The notes beneath the pieces were generated by a model that saw only the letters and a program-made list of their open reading frames with translations, was not told the DNA's origin and did not search any database. From assembly GCF_005153485.1 (NCBI RefSeq), contig NZ_CP039740.1, forward strand, positions 4,281,001 through 4,345,000: a stretch of 64,000 nucleotides of DNA, given 5' to 3'. The DNA comes from Pseudolabrys sp. FHR47 (GTDB lineage: Bacteria; Pseudomonadota; Alphaproteobacteria; Rhizobiales; Xanthobacteraceae). Made by a program: the position numbers and the translations under genes. Shown here piece by piece: positions 19,165-28,118 of the stretch; the first letter of the stretch is position 1; every line of letters starts with the position of its first letter.

Positions 19165-20442
19165 TTACTGGAAGCGATCGAGCATCTTGTAATAGAGGCC
19201 GACCATCGGCAGAAACCACGGCTTGCCGGCATAGCCGGCAATCGCCGGCCATGCGAGGCCACTGACCGGATTGCGGTCGCCCTTGCCGAGAATGAGGTCG
19301 GCCATGACGATGCCCATGTAAGTGGACATCTGGGCGCCGTGACCGGAATAGCCCATGGCGTACCAGACGCCATCGTTGCGGCCGGCGCGCGGGAAGCGGT
19401 CCTGTGTCATATCGACCAGACCGCCCCAGCAATAATCGATCTCGACATCGGCGAGATGCGGGAAGATCTGCGCCAGACTCGCTCGCAAGATGGCGCCGGA
19501 TTTGGCATCCGACTTCTGATTGATCGTCGCCGAGAAGCGGGCGCGTCCGCCAAATAGCAGTCGCTTGTCCGGCAGCATGCGAAAGTAATTGCCGATATTC
19601 ATCGACGTCACGCAATTGCGGTTGCCGGGCATGGTCGCGGCGATCTCGGCATCGCTCAACGGCCGTGTGGCAATGATGAAGCTGCCGACCGGCACGATAC
19701 GGCGGCGGAAATAGTCGAACGGTCCTGACGTATAGGCGCCGGTCGCGACCAGAACTTCCTTGGCGGTAATCGTGCCGCGCGTGGTGACGATTTCATGCTT
19801 GTCGCCGGTTTGGCGGCGGCCGGTGACTGCGGCGTCTTCGAAAATCGTGGCGCCATAACGTACCGCGGCATCGGCCATGCCGGTTGCGAAGCGGCCCATA
19901 TGCATCATCGCGCTCTTGCCGAACAGCATGGCGCCATGGAACGCCGTTGAACCGACCTCGGCGCGCACCTGCTCGGCACTGAGCAACGCCGTGTCCGGAT
20001 CGACTTCGCGCTGAACGACTTCAAAATCGCGGGCCAGCGCGTCGAAATGGGCCGGCTTCGAAGCGAGCTTCAGCTTGCCGCAGCGGCGGAAGGCGCAATC
20101 GATCCCTTCCTCCGCCACCAGTCGCTCGATCGTCGCAACCGACTCGTCGAAGGCACGATAAAGCGCCGTCGCCCGCTCGGCGCCGAGCGCGGCCTTGGCC
20201 GACGTAAAACCGTGCGCCACGCCGTTATTGAGATGGCCGCCATTGCGGCCGGAAGCGCCGGAGCCGATCTTGTCGGCTTCGAGCACGACAACGCTGGCGC
20301 CCGATTTCGCCAAATGCCGCGCCGCCGACAGCCCGGTGAAGCCGCCGCCGATCACCGCGACATCGTAGGTGCCGTTAACCGGCCCCGCCGTGGCCCGCGT
20401 GAAGCGCGGCGCGGTATCCTGCCAGTACGGCTTCAGTTGCAT
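19165..20442 (-). CDS. FAD-dependent amine oxidoreductase (PuuB/DAO family)
   Basis: A 425-residue flavoenzyme likely oxidising an amine or amino acid with release of aldehyde and ammonia or peroxide. The dinucleotide-binding motif VIGGGFTGLSAARHLAKSG is near residue 30, followed by LEADKIGSGASGRNGGHLNN, the DAO-family pattern in which FAD may be held covalently or tightly. The C-terminal GYSGHGAQMSTYMGIVMADL is typical of gamma-glutamylputrescine oxidase-like proteins. It lies 11 bp downstream of the HAD gene on the same strand, so the two are probably co-transcribed. It converges with the aldehyde dehydrogenase gene. No PuuA-like glutamylation enzyme is present, so the true substrate is open. 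Confidence 0.88.
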   Translation of the reverse strand: MQLKPYWQDTAPRFTRATAGPVNGTYDVAVIGGGFTGLSAARHLAKSGASVVVLEADKIGSGASGRNGGHLNNGVAHGFTSAKAALGAERATALYRAFDESVATIERLVAEEGIDCAFRRCGKLKLASKPAHFDALARDFEVVQREVDPDTALLSAEQVRAEVGSTAFHGAMLFGKSAMMHMGRFATGMADAAVRYGATIFEDAAVTGRRQTGDKHEIVTTRGTITAKEVLVATGAYTSGPFDYFRRRIVPVGSFIIATRPLSDAEIAATMPGNRNCVTSMNIGNYFRMLPDKRLLFGGRARFSATINQKSDAKSGAILRASLAQIFPHLADVEIDYCWGGLVDMTQDRFPRAGRNDGVWYAMGYSGHGAQMSTYMGIVMADLILGKGDRNPVSGLAWPAIAGYAGKPWFLPMVGLYYKMLDRFQ

Positions 20443-20453
20443 GGCCCGCGACC

Positions 20454-21122
20454 TTAAAGACCCACTACCGCCGGCAAACCGGAGATGTCCTTGATCTCCG
20501 TATATTCGTAGAACGGATTGGCCGGCTCGTGGCCGCGGTTCACCCAGACCTTGTTCTTGATACCGAGATCGTAGGCCGACATCAGATCGTAGCGGAACGA
20601 CGACGAGCAGTGCAGCACGTCTTCAGGATTGCAGTTGAGCATGTCGAACATGTACTCGAACGCCTGGAAACGCGGCTTGTAGGCATTGGCCTGCTGCGCG
20701 GTATAGACGGCGTGAAACGGCGCGCCGAGCTTGGCGACATTCGACATGATCTGGTCGTTCATGGCGTTCGACAGGATGACCAAAGGAATTTCCTTGGCGA
20801 CCTTGGCAAGTCCCGCCGGCACGTCGGCATGCGGGCCCCAGGTCGGGACGCGCTCATAAATCATGCGGGGGTCTTCGGCGCGGAACGGCAGGCCGTTTTT
20901 CTTGCAGGCGCGCTCGAAAGCGTTGTGAATGACCTCATTATAGGGCTTCCAGTCGCCGAGGATTTCATCGAGCCGGTAGGCTGCGAAATTCTTGACGAAC
21001 TTGGCCATCTTCGCAGCGTCGAGTTGTGCGCCGAAAACGTCGATGGCACCTTCCGCCATCTGGAAGTTCGTTAAGGTGCCGTAGCAATCGAAGGTGATGT
21101 ATTTCGGGCGAAAGCGGGTCAT
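20454..21122 (-). CDS. HAD-superfamily hydrolase, haloacid-dehalogenase (type II) branch
   Basis: A 222-residue cytoplasmic hydrolase. The nucleophile motif reads ITFDCYGTLTNF: Asp is present, but the +2 position is Tyr rather than Asp, as in L-2-haloacid dehalogenases and unlike phosphatases. Ser of motif II is in VILSNAMND and Lys of motif III in ANAYKPRFQAFEY. In motif IV the dehalogenase Ser-Ser-Asn-x-x-Asp is replaced by SSSFRYD, so the asparagine is missing and true dehalogenase activity is doubtful. It is the first gene of a two-gene minus-strand unit with the amine oxidase. A second HAD gene of the same branch lies at 23838. Confidence 0.85.
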   Translation of the reverse strand: MTRFRPKYITFDCYGTLTNFQMAEGAIDVFGAQLDAAKMAKFVKNFAAYRLDEILGDWKPYNEVIHNAFERACKKNGLPFRAEDPRMIYERVPTWGPHADVPAGLAKVAKEIPLVILSNAMNDQIMSNVAKLGAPFHAVYTAQQANAYKPRFQAFEYMFDMLNCNPEDVLHCSSSFRYDLMSAYDLGIKNKVWVNRGHEPANPFYEYTEIKDISGLPAVVGL

Positions 21123-21390
21123 GGCGTGCTCGCTAGCGGTGAAGGTCTGTCTGTTAGCATAGATGGCGAACCGATCGCCAATTCACCGCAATAGCGGCAC
21201 GCCGGCGCAGAATCTTCCGTATCACCGCCGCGCTTTGGCACGGAGTTGCGCCGCATAGCGTGACCGGTGACCGCATAAGATGCGGCCTCGCCCCCCGATC
21301 TCAGTCGAAAGATGCCCCGCGTGATGCTTTGTTGGGAGGTTCTTCTCTGCCCGGCATCCTATCAATAAGGACAAGCAAGATCGTCCGGTC

Positions 21391-22221
21391 ATGAATCCCG
21401 TCGACATCACCATTGCCGATTTCGGCCCTGAACACCTCGAAGGCGCGCTTGCGCTGTCCCGGCAGGCCGGCTGGCCGCATCGGCTTGAGGACTGGGCCTT
21501 CTTGCTCAATCTCAGTCGTGGCTTCGTGGCGCTGGACGATAACCGCGTCGTCGGCACCATCATGATGACGCCGTTCGGACATGCGGCGAGGATCAACATG
21601 GTCATCGTCGATGCCGCCATACGCGGCAAGGGGCTCGGCGGCCGCCTGATGCAACTGGCACTCGATGAGGCCGGTGGCCGCGAATGCCAACTGGTGGCGA
21701 CCGAGGACGGCCTGCCCCTCTATCGCAAACTGGGCTTCCGCGAGTTCTCGATCATCCGCCAGCATCAAGGCACGGCCCTGCCGATCGAAGCGCCGGGCGA
21801 CGTGATCTGGGCAACATCGGATGCTGACAAGGACATCGCCGCGCTCGATCGCGAGGCGACCGGCATGGACCGGCGCTCGCTGATGGCAGAATTGCAGAAA
21901 CACGCGATTTTTGCCGTCCTGCCGGGCGACGGCGGCATCGCAGGCTACGCGGCGATTCGCCGGTTCGGACGCGGCGATGTCATCGGGCCGGTGGTGGCAC
22001 GCGATGCCAGCGATGCGCGGCGTCTGCTCGCATTCATGCTGGCTGGGCGCACCGGGAGTTTCGTTCGCGTCGATACGCACCAGGCGCTTGGCCTGTGCGA
22101 CTGGCTGTCCGGTCTCGGCTTGAAGGACGTCGGCGGCGGCATTGCCATGCGCCGCGGCGAAAACCCGCAAATCAAATCCAGCGTTAGCGTTTTTGCCCTC
22201 GCCAGTCAGGCGCTCGGCTGA
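21391..22221 (+). CDS. GNAT-family N-acetyltransferase with C-terminal Acetyltransf_18-like domain
   Basis: A 276-residue protein with two acetyltransferase-fold halves. The N-terminal half (residues 1-130) has the acetyl-CoA loop VDAAIRGKGLGGRLMQLAL, an intact R-x-x-G-x-G. The C-terminal half contains VIGPVVARDASDARRLLAFML and ends with VDTHQALGLCDWLSGLGLK, the layout of YitH/HolE-like proteins. The acceptor is unknown. The aminotransferase gene begins 14 bp after its stop on the same strand, so it may acylate an amine intermediate of the same pathway or a regulator of it. Confidence 0.83.
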   Translation: MNPVDITIADFGPEHLEGALALSRQAGWPHRLEDWAFLLNLSRGFVALDDNRVVGTIMMTPFGHAARINMVIVDAAIRGKGLGGRLMQLALDEAGGRECQLVATEDGLPLYRKLGFREFSIIRQHQGTALPIEAPGDVIWATSDADKDIAALDREATGMDRRSLMAELQKHAIFAVLPGDGGIAGYAAIRRFGRGDVIGPVVARDASDARRLLAFMLAGRTGSFVRVDTHQALGLCDWLSGLGLKDVGGGIAMRRGENPQIKSSVSVFALASQALG

Positions 22222-22235
22222 TCCAGGAGACCACC

Positions 22236-23612
22236 ATGTTGAGCAATTCACTGATCGAGATGGATCGGGCCCATCTGATTCACCCGGTGTCTTCGTTCCG
22301 CGGCCATGAGCGCATCGGCGCCCGCATCCTGAAGTCCGCCAAAGGCGCGCGCGTGACCGACGCCTCCGGGCACGAACTGGTCGATGGCTTCGCCGGGCTG
22401 TGGTGCGTGAACGCCGGCTACGGCCATAACAGCATCGTCGAAGCGGCGGCGCATCAGATGCGCACGCTGCCTTATGCGACCGGCTATTTCGATCTCGCCT
22501 CCGAGCCGGCGATACGGCTTGCGTCGGAACTGGCCGACCGCGCACCGGGCGACCTCAAGCATATCTATTTCACGCTCGGCGGTTCGGATGCGGTCGACAG
22601 CACCGTTCGTTTCATCCGCTATTATCAGAACGCGCGCGGAAAGCCTCAGAAAGACCAGTTCATTTCGCTGGAACAGGGTTACCACGGTTCATCGACCGTC
22701 GGCGCCGGCCTGACGGCGCTGCCGGCCTTTCACGACGGTTTTGGCGTTCCGCTCGACTGGCAGCACAAGATTCCGTCGCCTTATCCTTATCGCAATCCGG
22801 TCGGCAGCGGCACGGATGCCATCATCCAGGCATCGCTGGCCGCCTTGCGTGCCAAGGTCGAGCAACTCGGAGCCGAGCGCGTCGCCGCCTTTTACGCGGA
22901 GCCGATCCAGGGCTCGGGCGGCGTCATCGTGCCGCCTCCGGGCTGGCTCAAGGCCATGCGTGAACTGTGCCGCGAACTCGACATTCTTTTCGTCGCCGAC
23001 GAGGTGATTACCGGTTTCGGCCGTACCGGGCCGCTGTTCGCCTGCCAGGAAGAAGGCCTAGATCCAGATTTCATGACCACGGCCAAAGGCCTGACCTCAG
23101 GCTATGTGCCAATGGGCGCCGTGTTCATGTCCGATCATGTGTACCAGACCATCGCCGACAGCGCCGGCGCCAAGGCCGTGGGTCATGGCTACACCTATTC
23201 GGCGCATCCGGTCAGCGCCGCGGTCGCGCTCGAGGTGCTCAAGCTTTACGAGAACGGTCTGCTCGATAACGGCCGCAAGGCCGGCCAACGCCTGATGGCA
23301 GGGCTGAACGCCCTGGCGGATCATCCCCTCGTCGGCGAGGTTCGCGGCCGCGGCATGCTGGCGGCCGTCGAACTTGTCACCGATAAGGCCAAAAAGACAC
23401 CTTTGCCGGCAGCAGCCGATCCGTCCCGCCGCATCTTCGACCGGGCCTGGGCCAACGGACTTGTCATTCGTGCTTTTGGCAACGGAATCCTCGGCTTTGC
23501 GCCGCCGCTGTGCTGCACCGAATTGGATGTAGACCTGATCATCGAGCGGACCCGCCTGACGCTGGATCAGACGCTGGAGGATCCGGACGTTCGGGCCGCC
23601 ATGGCCACCTGA
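22236..23612 (+). CDS. Class III PLP aminotransferase (omega-amine/putrescine:pyruvate type)
   Basis: A 458-residue PLP enzyme that moves the terminal amino group of an amine or omega-amino acid to a keto acid. Visible are the cofactor phosphate region near LGGSDAVDSTVRFIRYY, the PLP-ring Asp in FVADEVITGFGRTG and the Schiff-base lysine in MTTAKGLTSGYVPMGAV. The opening MDRAHLIHPVSSFRGHE and the length are typical of SpuC-like omega-transaminases. It follows the GNAT gene by 14 bp and shares the neighbourhood with two FAD oxidases and a semialdehyde dehydrogenase, supporting amine breakdown. Confidence 0.9.
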   Translation: MLSNSLIEMDRAHLIHPVSSFRGHERIGARILKSAKGARVTDASGHELVDGFAGLWCVNAGYGHNSIVEAAAHQMRTLPYATGYFDLASEPAIRLASELADRAPGDLKHIYFTLGGSDAVDSTVRFIRYYQNARGKPQKDQFISLEQGYHGSSTVGAGLTALPAFHDGFGVPLDWQHKIPSPYPYRNPVGSGTDAIIQASLAALRAKVEQLGAERVAAFYAEPIQGSGGVIVPPPGWLKAMRELCRELDILFVADEVITGFGRTGPLFACQEEGLDPDFMTTAKGLTSGYVPMGAVFMSDHVYQTIADSAGAKAVGHGYTYSAHPVSAAVALEVLKLYENGLLDNGRKAGQRLMAGLNALADHPLVGEVRGRGMLAAVELVTDKAKKTPLPAAADPSRRIFDRAWANGLVIRAFGNGILGFAPPLCCTELDVDLIIERTRLTLDQTLEDPDVRAAMAT

Positions 23613-23720
23613 TACCATCGGAGGGCGAGCGGAGATCGGCGCCGCGAAATTCTGGAATCCGTCGATTATAGGTATTTTGTGCCGTGAGGCATGACCTATT
23701 CAGCAAACTCGCATAGCGGC

Positions 23721-23739
23721 CATGATCAGAATGATCATG
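23721..23739. promoter_or_regulatory. Perfect inverted repeat upstream of the HAD/ABC unit
   Basis: CATGATCA-GAA-TGATCATG, two 8-bp arms with a 3-base spacer, centred about 108 bp before the HAD start. It lies in the only sizeable non-coding gap before the peptide-type transporter, so it is a candidate operator. The Lrp gene at 29889 is one possible partner. Confidence 0.4.
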
Positions 23740-23837
23740 CCAATCGACGTCCTAGATTGGTCGGTTGGAGGATGATGCCGGCATCCGCAAAACCGTAGCC
23801 CTACAACTGCCGTTGTTGCCACGATAGGGGTACGAGA

Positions 23838-24572
23838 TTGCCTAAGTCGCTCGTCAGCTTCCGCTACATGACCTTCGACGTCGTCGGCACGCTCATCGAC
23901 TTCGAGGGCGGACTTATCGACTGCCTGACGGCGATCGCCGCCGAAAACGGCAAGACTCTCGACGCCGAGCAGGCTCTCTCTTTCTATCGCGAAGCGCGTT
24001 ACATGCCGGAAGCCTTGCGCTTTCCCGACGACCTCGCCCGCGTCTATCTCGTCATCGCACCGAAGCTCGGGTTTCCCGCCGATCCCGCCTTGGGCCAGCG
24101 TTTGCGCGCATCCGTTCCGCATTGGCGCGCCTTTCCCGACAGCGCCGACGCACTGGCCCGCCTGGCGAAACGCTATCGTCTGATCGCCATGACCAACGCG
24201 CAGCGCTGGGCCTACGAGCATTTCGCGCGCGAACTCGGCAATCCGTTCTACGCGGCCTTCACCACCGACGACACCGGCACGGAAAAACCCGACCCCGCGT
24301 TCTTCGAACAGGTTCTCGCCTTCATCGCCAAGGAAGGCGGATCGCGCGACGATGTCCTCCATGTCGCGCAAAGCCAATATCACGACATCGGCATCTCGCG
24401 ACAACTCGGTCTCACCAATTGCTGGATCGAACGCCGGCATGCCGTCAAAGGCTACGGCGGCACCATCGAGCCGGAGCGATTCACCGAACCCGATTATCAT
24501 TTCATTTCGATGGCCGCACTGGCCGATGCTGTCGACAAAACGGTGGCCCGAGGTTTGCAAGAGAGTGCGTAA
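23838..24572 (+). CDS. HAD-superfamily hydrolase, dehalogenase-like branch
   Basis: A 244-residue HAD protein. Motif I is MTFDVVGTLIDF: the nucleophile Asp is kept, but the acid-base Asp at +2 is Val, so ordinary phosphatase chemistry is unlikely. Motif II is IAMTNAQRW, motif III Lys is in TGTEKPDPAFFEQV and motif IV is VAQSQYHDIGIS. It shares the branch of the HAD gene at 20454 but is clearly diverged from it. The TTG at 23838 is chosen because it precedes the conserved core by a normal distance; an ATG at 23868 lies too close to motif I. It is separated by 54 bp from the ABC binding-protein gene and may begin that operon. Confidence 0.82.
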   Translation: MPKSLVSFRYMTFDVVGTLIDFEGGLIDCLTAIAAENGKTLDAEQALSFYREARYMPEALRFPDDLARVYLVIAPKLGFPADPALGQRLRASVPHWRAFPDSADALARLAKRYRLIAMTNAQRWAYEHFARELGNPFYAAFTTDDTGTEKPDPAFFEQVLAFIAKEGGSRDDVLHVAQSQYHDIGISRQLGLTNCWIERRHAVKGYGGTIEPERFTEPDYHFISMAALADAVDKTVARGLQESA

Positions 24573-24626
24573 ATGCGGGTGGACGCCCTTCGGCGGCACC
24601 ACTCGTAACAACAAGAGGGGATCAAC

Positions 24627-26237
24627 ATGACGGACAGGATCAACAACTGGACTGCCGCCGACGACCTGACGGTCGAAAACGCCATCCGGCGCGGTGCGAC
24701 CCGGCGTGAGTTGCTCAACATGCTGCTGATGGGCGGCGTCGCCTTGACGGCGGGCGCCGGCATCCTGACCCGCGCAACATCCGCCATTGCCGCGACACCG
24801 GTGAAGGGCGGTCACATCCGCGCCGCCGGCTGGTCATCCTCAACGGCCGATACGCTGGATCCGGCAAAAGCTTCGTTGTCGACCGACTATGTGCGTTGCT
24901 CCGCCTTCTATAATCGTCTCACCTACCTCGGCGAAGACGGCAAGATTTCGATGGAGCTTGCCGAGAGCGTCGAGTCCAAGGACGCCAAAGTCTGGACCAT
25001 CAAGCTGCGCAAGGGCGTGACCTTCCACGACGGCAAGCCGCTCACCGCCAAGGACGTCGTGTTCTCGCTCAAGCGTCACCTCGATCCGGCAACCGGCTCC
25101 AAGGTCAACGCTATCGCCAAGCAGATGACCGGCTTTGCCGCCAAGGACGACCTGACCGCCGAAGTCACGCTCGCCAATCCGAACGCCGACTTCCCGACCA
25201 TCATGGCGATCCATCAGTTCATGATCGTCGCCGACGGCACCACCGACTTCTCCAAGGGCAACGGCACCGGCGCCTTCACCTGCAAGGTGTTCGAACCTGG
25301 CACTCGCTCGATCGCCGAACGCAACAAGAATTACTGGAAAGCGACCGGTCCCTATCTCGACTCGTTCGAGTTTATCGCCATTTCCGATGCCACCGCGCGC
25401 GCCAACGCGCTCTTGTCCGGCGACATCCAGTATGCCGCCAACATGAACGCGCAAACCTCGCGCCTGCTCGAAGGCAAGCCCGGCATCACGCTGACGCGCA
25501 GCGCTATGGGCAACTACTCCAACATCAACGCGCGGCTCGACCTCGATCCCGGCAACAAGGCCGGCTTCGCCACCGGGCTGAAATACCTGATCAACCGCGA
25601 AACGATCAAGACGTCGGTATTGCGCGGCCTCGCCGAGATCGCTAACGACCAGCCGGTGCCGCCGTCGAACATCTATTACAACAAGGAGCTCAAGGCGAAG
25701 CCGTTCGATCCGGAAAAGGCCAAGTTCTATTTCCAGAAAGCCGGCGTCCTCGGCAAAAAGATCCCGGTCGTCACTTCTGAAGCCGTGACCGCCGGTGTCG
25801 AAATGGCCGTCGTGCTGCAGCAGGCCGCGCAGGACATCGGCCTGGATCTCGACATCCAGCGCGTGCCGTCGGACGGCTACTGGTCGAAATACTGGCTCAA
25901 GGCGCCGGTCCATTTCGGCAACATCAACCCGCGCCCGACGCCGGACATCCTGTTCTCACTCCTCTACACCTCGGACGCGCCCTGGAACGAGAGCCAATGG
26001 AAGTCGGAGAAATTCGACAAACTGGTCCTTGAAGCCCGCGGCACGCTCGACGAAGCCAAGCGCACGCAGATGTATCACGAGATGCAGCGCATGATCGCCG
26101 AGGACGCCGGCACCGTGATCCCGGTGTTCATGGGTGGCATAGACGCGACGACCTCGAAGCTGAACGGCCTCCGGCCGAACCCGCTCGGCGGCTCGATGGG
26201 ATACGCATTCGCGGAATACGTCTGGCTGGCCAGCTAA
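24627..26237 (+). CDS. Peptide/opine-type ABC transporter substrate-binding protein (family 5)
   Basis: A 536-residue periplasmic binding protein. The N-terminus carries ATRRELLNMLLMGG around residues 24-37, followed by a hydrophobic run to AIAA, a probable twin-arginine signal with an unusually long leader. The mature part has the family-5 hallmarks WTIKLRKGVTFHDGKPLTAKDV and FSLKRH. It precedes a complete set of two permeases and a fused ATPase. The ligand could be a peptide, opine or amino-acid conjugate; the surrounding amine catabolism genes suggest a nitrogen compound. The ribosome site AGAGGGGATCAAC is good. Confidence 0.92.
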   Translation: MTDRINNWTAADDLTVENAIRRGATRRELLNMLLMGGVALTAGAGILTRATSAIAATPVKGGHIRAAGWSSSTADTLDPAKASLSTDYVRCSAFYNRLTYLGEDGKISMELAESVESKDAKVWTIKLRKGVTFHDGKPLTAKDVVFSLKRHLDPATGSKVNAIAKQMTGFAAKDDLTAEVTLANPNADFPTIMAIHQFMIVADGTTDFSKGNGTGAFTCKVFEPGTRSIAERNKNYWKATGPYLDSFEFIAISDATARANALLSGDIQYAANMNAQTSRLLEGKPGITLTRSAMGNYSNINARLDLDPGNKAGFATGLKYLINRETIKTSVLRGLAEIANDQPVPPSNIYYNKELKAKPFDPEKAKFYFQKAGVLGKKIPVVTSEAVTAGVEMAVVLQQAAQDIGLDLDIQRVPSDGYWSKYWLKAPVHFGNINPRPTPDILFSLLYTSDAPWNESQWKSEKFDKLVLEARGTLDEAKRTQMYHEMQRMIAEDAGTVIPVFMGGIDATTSKLNGLRPNPLGGSMGYAFAEYVWLAS

Positions 26238-26248
26238 CCAGGATCCCT

Positions 26249-26281
26249 TGCGGCCGCCGCTTGACCAACGCGGCGGCCGCA
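26249..26281 (+). terminator. Perfect 12-bp intercistronic hairpin after the binding-protein gene
   Basis: TGCGGCCGCCGC (26249-26260), loop TTGACCAAC, GCGGCGGCCGCA (26270-26281). There is no T-run, so it is more likely an mRNA-stabilising or attenuating structure than a full terminator. It sits at the same place as the hairpin after the sugar binding-protein gene at 9824. Confidence 0.55.
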
Positions 26282-26322
26282 GGTCCAGTAGAGGCCGGAC
26301 GGCCGCGCCTTGAGGAGTACCG

Positions 26323-27276
26323 ATGAACCGCCAGATCCTCAGACTGGTTTCTTGGCGTTTGGCGTCGGCCGTCGTGACTTTGCTCATCGTCTCGTTCACG
26401 ATTTTCCTGGCAACAACACTGTTGCCGGGAGACGTCGCGCAAATCCTGCTCGGCCAGGCGGCGACGCCTGAGGCTGTCGCCGGTCTGCGCAAGGCGATGC
26501 ACCTCGACGATCCGGCCATCTTTCAGTTCATGAAATGGCTCGGCGGGCTGGCGTCCGGCGATCTCGGCCGCTCCTATGCCAACAATATGTCGGTCGCCAC
26601 CCTAATCGGCGACCGTCTCGCCAACACACTGAAGTTGGCGGCGGCGACGACTGCAGTTGCCGTGCCGCTGGCTCTGACGCTCGGCATTACCTCGGCCATC
26701 AATCGCGATACGCTTTACGACCGGTTCATTTCCGGCGCGACCATTGCGATCATCTCGGTTCCTGAATTTCTGCTAGCAACCCTCGCTGTCCTGGTCTTCG
26801 CCGTCTATCTGCGGTGGCTGCCGGCGCTCTCGCTGGTCAGCGACACCCAATCCTTCGGCGGTTTGTTGCGCATCTACGCGCTGCCGGTGATGACGCTGAC
26901 TTTCGGCGTGTCGGCGCAGATGATCCGCATGACGCGCGCGGCCGTGATCGAGACCCTGAACACGCCCTATGTGGAAATGGCCATGCTCAAGGGCGCGTCG
27001 CGCCGCCGCAAGGTGCTGTGGCATGCCTTGCCGAACGCGCTCGGCCCGATCGTCAACGCGATCGCCCTGTCGCTGTCCTATCTGCTCGGCGGCGTCATCA
27101 TCGTCGAGACGATCTTCAGCTATCCGGGCGTCGCCAAACTCATGGTCGACGCCGTGGCGACGCGCGATCTACCCCTTATCCAGTCCTGCGCCATGATCTT
27201 TTGCGTCGGCTATCTCGTGCTGGTCACCGTCGCCGACATCATCGCCATCGTGTCCAATCCGAGGCTCAGAACATGA
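26323..27276 (+). CDS. Peptide-type ABC transporter permease 1 (DppB type)
   Basis: A 317-residue inner-membrane permease. The first membrane segment is RLASAVVTLLIVSFTIFLATTLLPGD, and the coupling loop reads YVEMAMLKGASRRRKVLWHA followed by LPNA, the DppB signature. About six membrane segments are visible. Its stop codon overlaps the start of the next permease (ATGA), which shows translational coupling. The ATG at 26323 is preceded by TTGAGGAGTACCG. Confidence 0.92.
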   Translation: MNRQILRLVSWRLASAVVTLLIVSFTIFLATTLLPGDVAQILLGQAATPEAVAGLRKAMHLDDPAIFQFMKWLGGLASGDLGRSYANNMSVATLIGDRLANTLKLAAATTAVAVPLALTLGITSAINRDTLYDRFISGATIAIISVPEFLLATLAVLVFAVYLRWLPALSLVSDTQSFGGLLRIYALPVMTLTFGVSAQMIRMTRAAVIETLNTPYVEMAMLKGASRRRKVLWHALPNALGPIVNAIALSLSYLLGGVIIVETIFSYPGVAKLMVDAVATRDLPLIQSCAMIFCVGYLVLVTVADIIAIVSNPRLRT

Positions 27277-28118
27277 CCACGGATGCGCTGACGACACGTC
27301 GCCGAACTTCCTATCGGTTTAACAAAGTGGGGCTGATCTCGCTCGCGGTCATTCTGGCCTGGGCGCTGGTGGCTGTCTTTGCGCCGCTGCTGGCCCCTTA
27401 TCCGATCGGCAAGATCGTCAACTTCGAATTCTTTGCGCCAATGTCGGCCAAGTTCTGGATGGGAACCGACTATCTCGGACGCGACATGCTATCGCGCGTT
27501 CTTATGGGCGCGCGCTATACCGTCGGAATTTCGCTCGCCGCCGTCACGTTGGCCTGCTTCATGGGTGTTACCCTCGGCATGATGGCCGCGGTTCTCGGCG
27601 GCTGGATCGACACGGTGATGAGCCGGCTGATGGACGCACTGATTTCCATTCCAAGCAAGCTTTTCGGCCTCGTCGTCGTCGCCGGACTGGGCTCATCGAT
27701 CCCGGTGCTCATTCTGACTCTGGCCGTCATCTACACACCGGGCTGCTTTCGCTTTGCCCGCGCCCTCGCCGTCAACGTCAACGCAATGGATTATGTTATC
27801 GTGGCGCGGGCGCGCGGCGAAGGACTCGGCTACCTCGTCCGTTCGGAGATCCTGCCTAACATCACCGGGCCGGTGCTGGCCGATTTCGGACTGCGCTTCG
27901 TCTTCATCGTCCTTCTGCTATCCGGCCTGTCCTTCCTCGGCCTCGGCGTGCAACCGCCTTTCGCCGATTGGGGCGCGCTGGTGCGTGAGAACCTGGGCGG
28001 CCTGCCGCTCGCGGCCCCGGCCGTTATCTTTCCGTCGCTGGCCATCGCGACGCTAACCATCAGCGTGAACCTGCTGATCGACAACCTTCCCCGCAAAATC
28101 CGGGATCAGGGTGTCTGA
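27273..28118 (+). CDS. Peptide-type ABC transporter permease 2 (DppC type)
   Basis: A 281-residue inner-membrane permease, partner of the preceding gene. It has the N-terminal cytoplasmic tail typical of DppC, then VGLISLAVILAWALVAVFAPLLAP, the conserved FWMGTDYLGRDMLSRVLMGAR stretch (split here: FWMGTDYLGRDML and SRVLMGAR), and the coupling loop VARARGEGLGYLVRSEILPN. The frame is open from 26814, but the ATG at 27273 overlaps the upstream stop by 4 bp and gives the normal start. The stop overlaps the ATPase start (TGATG). Confidence 0.92.
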   Translation: MTTDALTTRRRTSYRFNKVGLISLAVILAWALVAVFAPLLAPYPIGKIVNFEFFAPMSAKFWMGTDYLGRDMLSRVLMGARYTVGISLAAVTLACFMGVTLGMMAAVLGGWIDTVMSRLMDALISIPSKLFGLVVVAGLGSSIPVLILTLAVIYTPGCFRFARALAVNVNAMDYVIVARARGEGLGYLVRSEILPNITGPVLADFGLRFVFIVLLLSGLSFLGLGVQPPFADWGALVRENLGGLPLAAPAVIFPSLAIATLTISVNLLIDNLPRKIRDQGV

